Assembly: GCA_945870575.1 (NCBI GenBank)
Contig: CAMBSK010000026.1
Span: 1-36,399, forward strand
Direction: 5' to 3'
Source: Bordetella parapertussis
GTDB lineage: Bacteria > Pseudomonadota > Gammaproteobacteria > Burkholderiales > Burkholderiaceae_C
DNA length: 36,399 nt
Of the stretch, positions 32,421 through 36,399 are shown piece after piece. The stretch's first letter is position 1. Each line of letters begins with the position of its first letter. A program made the position numbers and the translations under genes. Below the pieces are notes generated by a model. That model did not search any database. It had not been told where the DNA came from and saw nothing but the letters and a program-made list of their open reading frames with translations.

Positions 32421-33224
32421 ATGACACCTGAAAAACTACTGCAGCATATTGACACAGGCCGACTGTGGCCGCAAGACTTTACTCAAGGCATTCCTGCTGA
32501 TGTTTCTGCGGCTTACCAAACGGCTTTGCAGGTGCGCCGGCTGCGCGAGCAACGCGGTGAACTGCCGTGCGGTTACAAAATTGGCTTTACCAACCGCAGT
32601 ATTTGGGAGCGCTACCAGGTGTTCGAACCCATCTGGGGAACTGTCTGGGACAGCACCTTGACCTATGCTGATGAAAACGGGGAAGGGACTGTTGATATCA
32701 GTCGCATGAGTCAACCGCGCCTTGAGCCTGAACTGGTTTTTGGTATGCGCAGCACACCATCCTCTGATTTGAATCTTGAAACCCTGTTTGACGCTATCGA
32801 ATGGATGGCCTGCGGTTTTGAGATTGTTCAATCGCATGCCGAAGATTGGCGTTTCAAGCTTGCCGACACAGTGATTGACAGTGGTTTACATGCACATTTA
32901 CTGTTGGGCAAACCTTTTGCCTTAAAGAAATTTGCCGCCGATGGCCGCAGCTTGCATGAGCTGCTTGCAGGTATGACGTTGCAACTTGTGCATCAGAGTA
33001 AGGTTGTTGAAACAGGCTTTGCATCCAATGTGCTTGACAGTCCATTGATGGCCTTGCTTTATTTTTTAAAAGCTTTGCGACAATGCCCCGGTGCAACTGA
33101 TGTAAAAGCAGGTGATGTGATCACCACCGGTACGTGGACTGACGCGGCGCCTCTTAAGGCAGGGCAGCAATGGGAAAGCCGTTATCAGCAGCCGTTGAAT
33201 GGTTTGAAAATAAAACTGATATAG
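32421..33224 (+). CDS. MhpD/2-keto-4-pentenoate hydratase or 4-oxalocrotonate decarboxylase family protein
   Basis: The 267-residue protein belongs to the fumarylacetoacetate-hydrolase-fold hydratase/decarboxylase group. The metal ligands are Glu102 and Glu104 (LEPELVFG) and Glu134 (GFEIVQSH), with spacing close to MhpD. Lys53 is in GYKIGFTNR, and WRFKLADTVIDSG follows the third ligand. The reaction is addition of water to 2-hydroxypentadienoate-type acids, or decarboxylation of oxalocrotonate. The ATG at 32421 gives the usual family length; a GTG at 32364 would add 19 residues. No partner meta-cleavage genes are near. It lies 58 bases after the phosphodiesterase gene, and a link to that operon is unproven. 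Confidence 0.85.
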   Translation: MTPEKLLQHIDTGRLWPQDFTQGIPADVSAAYQTALQVRRLREQRGELPCGYKIGFTNRSIWERYQVFEPIWGTVWDSTLTYADENGEGTVDISRMSQPRLEPELVFGMRSTPSSDLNLETLFDAIEWMACGFEIVQSHAEDWRFKLADTVIDSGLHAHLLLGKPFALKKFAADGRSLHELLAGMTLQLVHQSKVVETGFASNVLDSPLMALLYFLKALRQCPGATDVKAGDVITTGTWTDAAPLKAGQQWESRYQQPLNGLKIKLI

Positions 33225-33234
33225 GACTTATCTC

Positions 33235-34716
33235 TTGCGAAAGATTATTTTTTCTTCAACTACAAGAGTGCTTTTTTTTCTAGCTCTTTTGATACCGTTT
33301 GTGGTGCAAGCTCAATCTGCAGTCTGCTGGGAATCAGCCGATTGCGGCTTAAACCATCAACCTGTGCAATTTAGCAGTTACAACATTGACAGCACATTGC
33401 TGCCATTGAATGTGAGCAAAACAACTTATTCAAAGTATTACACCCTTAATTTCCCTGGCTTGATCACAGCCATTCATGACAGATTGATGTTGTCTGATTC
33501 ATCTGGGAATATGAGTTTTATCAACGGAGATACATTCTTGGAAGCCGGTTTTCCTGCTATTACGAAAAAAAATGTAACGCTTAGAGATATTAAATACAAA
33601 GAAAAATTTGATTCCTTGTTTGCCTGCTTTCATTACCAGGATGACATTGATAATTCTCACCATACAGCGATTGGCCGATTACAGATAACTAAGAAAACCG
33701 CTGATAACACGTCGAGATGGATTGTTTTATACGATACCAATCATAAAGATATTCAACCTGATAACTGTGTTTTAGATGTGACTGATGCCAAGGTTTATTT
33801 CATCATTGGTAGTCTTAAAGAAGGTCAAGCAGAGCGTCCATATGCGCAAGACAAAGAAAACAGTTTGGGTAAGTCATTCGCACATGAACTTGGTACTGGA
33901 AAAACTAAATTGCTGGCAACCGGACACCGAATGTCTTTAAGTATTCTCAGCAGGAAAAACGGACAAGTTTGGTTCACTGAAAATGGAGAACGCGGCGGGG
34001 ATAAGTTATCTTTTCTGGAATCAGGCCAGAATTACGGCTGGCCTGTGAATATTTCTGGCACCAAATATTTCCGTTTTTCAAAATCAACTAAGCATCGCAA
34101 AGAGGAATCAAGTCCATTTACAGAAGCTGTGTACAGTTGGCTACCTTCTATTGCCCCAAGTTCTTTGATTGAATTGAATGATTTTCATCCTGAGTGGGAC
34201 GGTGATTTACTAATGGGCTCTCTCAAGGCTCAAAGTCTTTACCGGATTCGTCTGGTAAATAACCATATTCAGTCTATTGAACAAATACATATAGGGCAAC
34301 GTATCCGTGGCATGCAACAAATGGGTAAAACCATTTGGTTGACTACTGACGAAGGGGCGCTGGTCACCGTCAATGTGGATGAACGGCGTTTGAATTCAAA
34401 TACGGCTTTACCCGACATACCCGGCGGATCTTCGCTGGGTTTGTGTGTGAATTGCCATTCTTTTTCACACCCGGATGTGACTTCAGCTTTCGGCCCCCCT
34501 CTTTCCGGCATTTTCGGCAGAAACATCGCCATGCATAATTTTTCTTATTTTAGCGACAGTTTAAAGAAGAAAATTGGAATATGGGATGAGGCTTCTTTAA
34601 CCTCATTTTTATTGGATCCACAAGCGTTTGCACCTGGGACAACCATGAAGATTGGCGTTAAATTGTCAATAGAAGAAGTGAGTAAAATTGTAGGTGCGTT
34701 AAAGAATATGAAATAA
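33235..34716 (+). CDS. Secreted PQQ-type sugar dehydrogenase-like beta-propeller fused to a cytochrome c domain (TTG start)
   Basis: This 493-residue protein has a signal peptide (charged MRKIIFSSTTR, then a hydrophobic core, cleavage near VQA-QS). A soluble glucose/aldose dehydrogenase-type beta-propeller follows. Its family hallmark is QVWFTENGERGGDKLSFLES, then GQNYGWPVN. The C-terminal cytochrome c domain has heme site Cys404-x-x-Cys407-His408 and distal Met471 in GTTMKIG. The likely role is periplasmic oxidation with electron transfer through heme. The propeller is divergent (ENGE for the usual EHGP), so PQQ use is not assured. AGGAC (33223-33227) seven bases before the TTG at 33235 supports that start, and no ATG is suitable. 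Its DNA is AT-rich. Confidence 0.85.
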   Translation: MRKIIFSSTTRVLFFLALLIPFVVQAQSAVCWESADCGLNHQPVQFSSYNIDSTLLPLNVSKTTYSKYYTLNFPGLITAIHDRLMLSDSSGNMSFINGDTFLEAGFPAITKKNVTLRDIKYKEKFDSLFACFHYQDDIDNSHHTAIGRLQITKKTADNTSRWIVLYDTNHKDIQPDNCVLDVTDAKVYFIIGSLKEGQAERPYAQDKENSLGKSFAHELGTGKTKLLATGHRMSLSILSRKNGQVWFTENGERGGDKLSFLESGQNYGWPVNISGTKYFRFSKSTKHRKEESSPFTEAVYSWLPSIAPSSLIELNDFHPEWDGDLLMGSLKAQSLYRIRLVNNHIQSIEQIHIGQRIRGMQQMGKTIWLTTDEGALVTVNVDERRLNSNTALPDIPGGSSLGLCVNCHSFSHPDVTSAFGPPLSGIFGRNIAMHNFSYFSDSLKKKIGIWDEASLTSFLLDPQAFAPGTTMKIGVKLSIEEVSKIVGALKNMK

Positions 34717-34800
34717 ATTGCTCTGTTTATTTATTCCAACCCGCTTGAATTGGTTTATTTGTCGCCTTGAACCCGATCAAATGTTAATTCTGGAAATCTT

Positions 34801-36291
34801 TCAGTAGATCAACGCTTGTGTTGTTGCAGGCAATGAGACTGTAAAACAAGTGCCATTGCTCGCACTGGTTTCGAATTCTATCGTTCCGTTATGTGATTCA
34901 ACTATGGATTTGCTTAACCACAAACCTATGCCCATCCCATCTATTTTGTTTGTTCTTAGCAATTCAAATACAAATAGCTCTATTTCAGATGCAATGCCAC
35001 TGCCGTTATCACTGACTGTCAAAATGATTCTTTCATTTTCTAATTTCGTGGCAATAGTAATATGCTTTTCTTTTTGAGTTGCTTTGTCAAATGATTGACT
35101 TGCGTTAGTGATTAGATTGAGTAACACCTGCTGCAATTGAGAATTGTCTCCAGTGAAATTCAGAACTTCAGCTGACAAATGTAAGTTCAGCTTGATCTGT
35201 TTATTGTTAAGTGTGGGTGTACTCAGCAGCAGTACATCATTGACTAAATCATTGATATTAAAACTGGATACTGATTTGCTACCGTTTCCAAACATATTGC
35301 GCAAGCTACTGATGATAGTGGCTGCTCGCTGGTTTGCTTTTTTTAATCCAATCATTGCCTTATCTATACTTTGATGTTGAGTCAGTTGTGATTCATTGCT
35401 GGACAATATCAGATCAATCATTTCAGTGTTCATTTGAATGACTGTCAAAGGTTGATTGAGTTCATGTGCCAGGCTTGCTACCAAAGCCCCCATGCCTGCA
35501 GTTTTATTAAATAAACTCAGTTGTCGAATGATTTCTTCTCTTTCCAGCAGTAGTTTTTTTAAACTCATGCTGTTCTTTTGCATGTAATCTGCACGCTCAT
35601 TGGTAACCGCGAGTTCACTTGCGACTGCCAGTTTTTGTCTTTCAGCTATTTCAAGAAAAATACGAAGAAAAGCAATATTGCTCAGGGTAATAGCAACGAA
35701 TTGACCGATGACCATCAGTGCCTGATGCCAACTCGGAGCATAAATATTATCAATAGTGCCTGATACCGCAACTCCTAGTGTTCTGACGGCAAGTGTCGAG
35801 GTCAAAATCAATCCTGCCCATATCAATAGCTTTGCACCGAGTGATTTTTCCAGTTGATTGAGTTTTAGTCCAATGCGAAAATAGTCAAAGCAGAGCAGGG
35901 CATAAAAACCGTTGAATAAAATCAGGGCTTCCCATTCAGCTTGTTTGAAATACATAAGGTAGCAAAAAATGATGAAGTAGCTCGAGTTTGCAATGTTATA
36001 AATAAGGTATATGCTTTGCTTTGGTTGGTGCGGCAGGTACATGCGTAATGCGACCATTCTTCCCCAATTGCCGATTAGCATTAAAAGTTGAGCAACGTAT
36101 ATAAATAAATATTCAGAAATGTTGCCCCGCATGGCCAGTAAGGCCACGGCAACCCCGCTAAATATGCCAGAGGCACACCATAATTTAACTTGATAACTCC
36201 GGTACTCCTGTAAAGCCAACCAGATAGCGCTGTGCAGAATCAGGTACACAAAACTGATCATGAAAATGGTGGTCTGCGTATCTAAGTTCAT
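34801..36291 (-). CDS. 7-TM sensor histidine kinase
   Basis: The 496-residue protein has about seven membrane helices in residues 1-215 and a coiled-coil linker (about 215-255). The kinase core follows: H-box SLAHELNQPLTV with His276, N-box NLITNASQSF with Asn396, G1 SDNGSGI with Asp428 and G2 DGMGIGLWLSKSI. There is no receiver domain and no response regulator in the window. The input domain has no known ligand site. The ATG at 36291 is preferred; a TTG at 36324 would add 11 residues. It converges on the cytochrome fusion gene, with 84 bases between the stops and no clear terminator. Confidence 0.9.
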   Translation of the reverse strand: MNLDTQTTIFMISFVYLILHSAIWLALQEYRSYQVKLWCASGIFSGVAVALLAMRGNISEYLFIYVAQLLMLIGNWGRMVALRMYLPHQPKQSIYLIYNIANSSYFIIFCYLMYFKQAEWEALILFNGFYALLCFDYFRIGLKLNQLEKSLGAKLLIWAGLILTSTLAVRTLGVAVSGTIDNIYAPSWHQALMVIGQFVAITLSNIAFLRIFLEIAERQKLAVASELAVTNERADYMQKNSMSLKKLLLEREEIIRQLSLFNKTAGMGALVASLAHELNQPLTVIQMNTEMIDLILSSNESQLTQHQSIDKAMIGLKKANQRAATIISSLRNMFGNGSKSVSSFNINDLVNDVLLLSTPTLNNKQIKLNLHLSAEVLNFTGDNSQLQQVLLNLITNASQSFDKATQKEKHITIATKLENERIILTVSDNGSGIASEIELFVFELLRTNKIDGMGIGLWLSKSIVESHNGTIEFETSASNGTCFTVSLPATTQALIY

Positions 36292-36311
36292 TATTTCTGA
36301 ATGTAATCTAT

Positions 36312-36325
36312 GTTGAATTTTCAAC
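36312..36325. repeat. Short inverted repeat upstream of the histidine kinase gene
   Basis: GTTGAA-TT-TTCAAC forms a two-base-spaced palindrome with 6-base arms, 20 bases upstream of the chosen start. It overlaps the alternative TTG start at 36322-36324. A TATAAA-like hexamer lies at 36348-36343 on the minus strand. The rest of 36292-36399 holds nothing else recognisable before the window ends. Confidence 0.25.
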
Positions 36326-36399
36326 CTGAACTGAGCGCTGTTTTTATATGCCTAGAAATTATGAGTTGCGGGATAGGTATATCTTTATGGTTTTAGTCA

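Noticed and set aside
1..36399. CRISPR arrays, tRNA or rRNA genes, insertion sequences, phage genes
   Set aside because: No regularly spaced repeats, cloverleaf-like genes, transposase or integrase motifs or terminal inverted repeats were seen on reading both strands.

Overview
The window looks like a chromosomal segment of a Gram-negative proteobacterium, most likely a betaproteobacterium of the Burkholderiales. This is inferred from the long fused indolepyruvate ferredoxin oxidoreductase, the many CaiB, BKACE and branched-chain (Liv) transport families, and the SiaB/SiaC proteins. No rRNA, tRNA, CRISPR array, insertion sequence or phage gene was seen. The left two thirds are GC-rich. From about 23.7 kb, and most clearly from 28.3 kb, the sequence is AT-richer.

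Region 1 (1-9117, all +) is a tightly packed catabolic operon. It holds the tail of an enolase-superfamily enzyme, a GlpD-type FAD dehydrogenase, a mandelate racemase-like enzyme, a crotonase, a NosR/NirI-like membrane flavo-iron-sulfur protein, a zinc alcohol dehydrogenase, a family III CoA-transferase and a TauD/TfdA dioxygenase. It points to breakdown of a hydroxy- or sugar-acid-like compound through CoA thioesters; the substrate cannot be read from sequence.

Region 2 (9131-12280) holds a tyrosine phosphatase-ybaK pair (-), a DMT exporter (+) and an SDR dehydrogenase (+). Region 3 (12296-16789) is a second acid-catabolism cluster. On the minus strand it has an Lrp/AsnC regulator and a second mandelate racemase paralog. 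Divergent from these are a split transketolase and an LtnD-like dehydrogenase. Region 4 (17186-23606) holds the fused 2-oxoacid:ferredoxin oxidoreductase, a BKACE enzyme, a SAM methyltransferase and a divergent RsmH paralog. Region 5 (23694-28284, -) is a complete branched-chain amino acid-type ABC transporter, livG-livF-livH-livM-binding protein.

Region 6 (28690-32362, +) is the most interesting part. It is a compact operon with a SiaB-type kinase, a SiaC-type partner protein, a class III adenylate cyclase, two stand-alone cyclic-nucleotide-binding-like proteins and a class I (eukaryote-like) cyclic nucleotide phosphodiesterase. In Pseudomonas the SiaB/SiaC switch controls a c-di-GMP synthase. 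Here it sits with a nucleotide cyclase whose residues predict cAMP, plus candidate receptors and a phosphodiesterase. This would be a self-contained partner-switch-controlled cAMP circuit.

Region 7 (32421-36291) holds a MhpD-like hydratase/decarboxylase, a secreted PQQ-type beta-propeller fused to cytochrome c, and a convergent 7-TM sensor histidine kinase.
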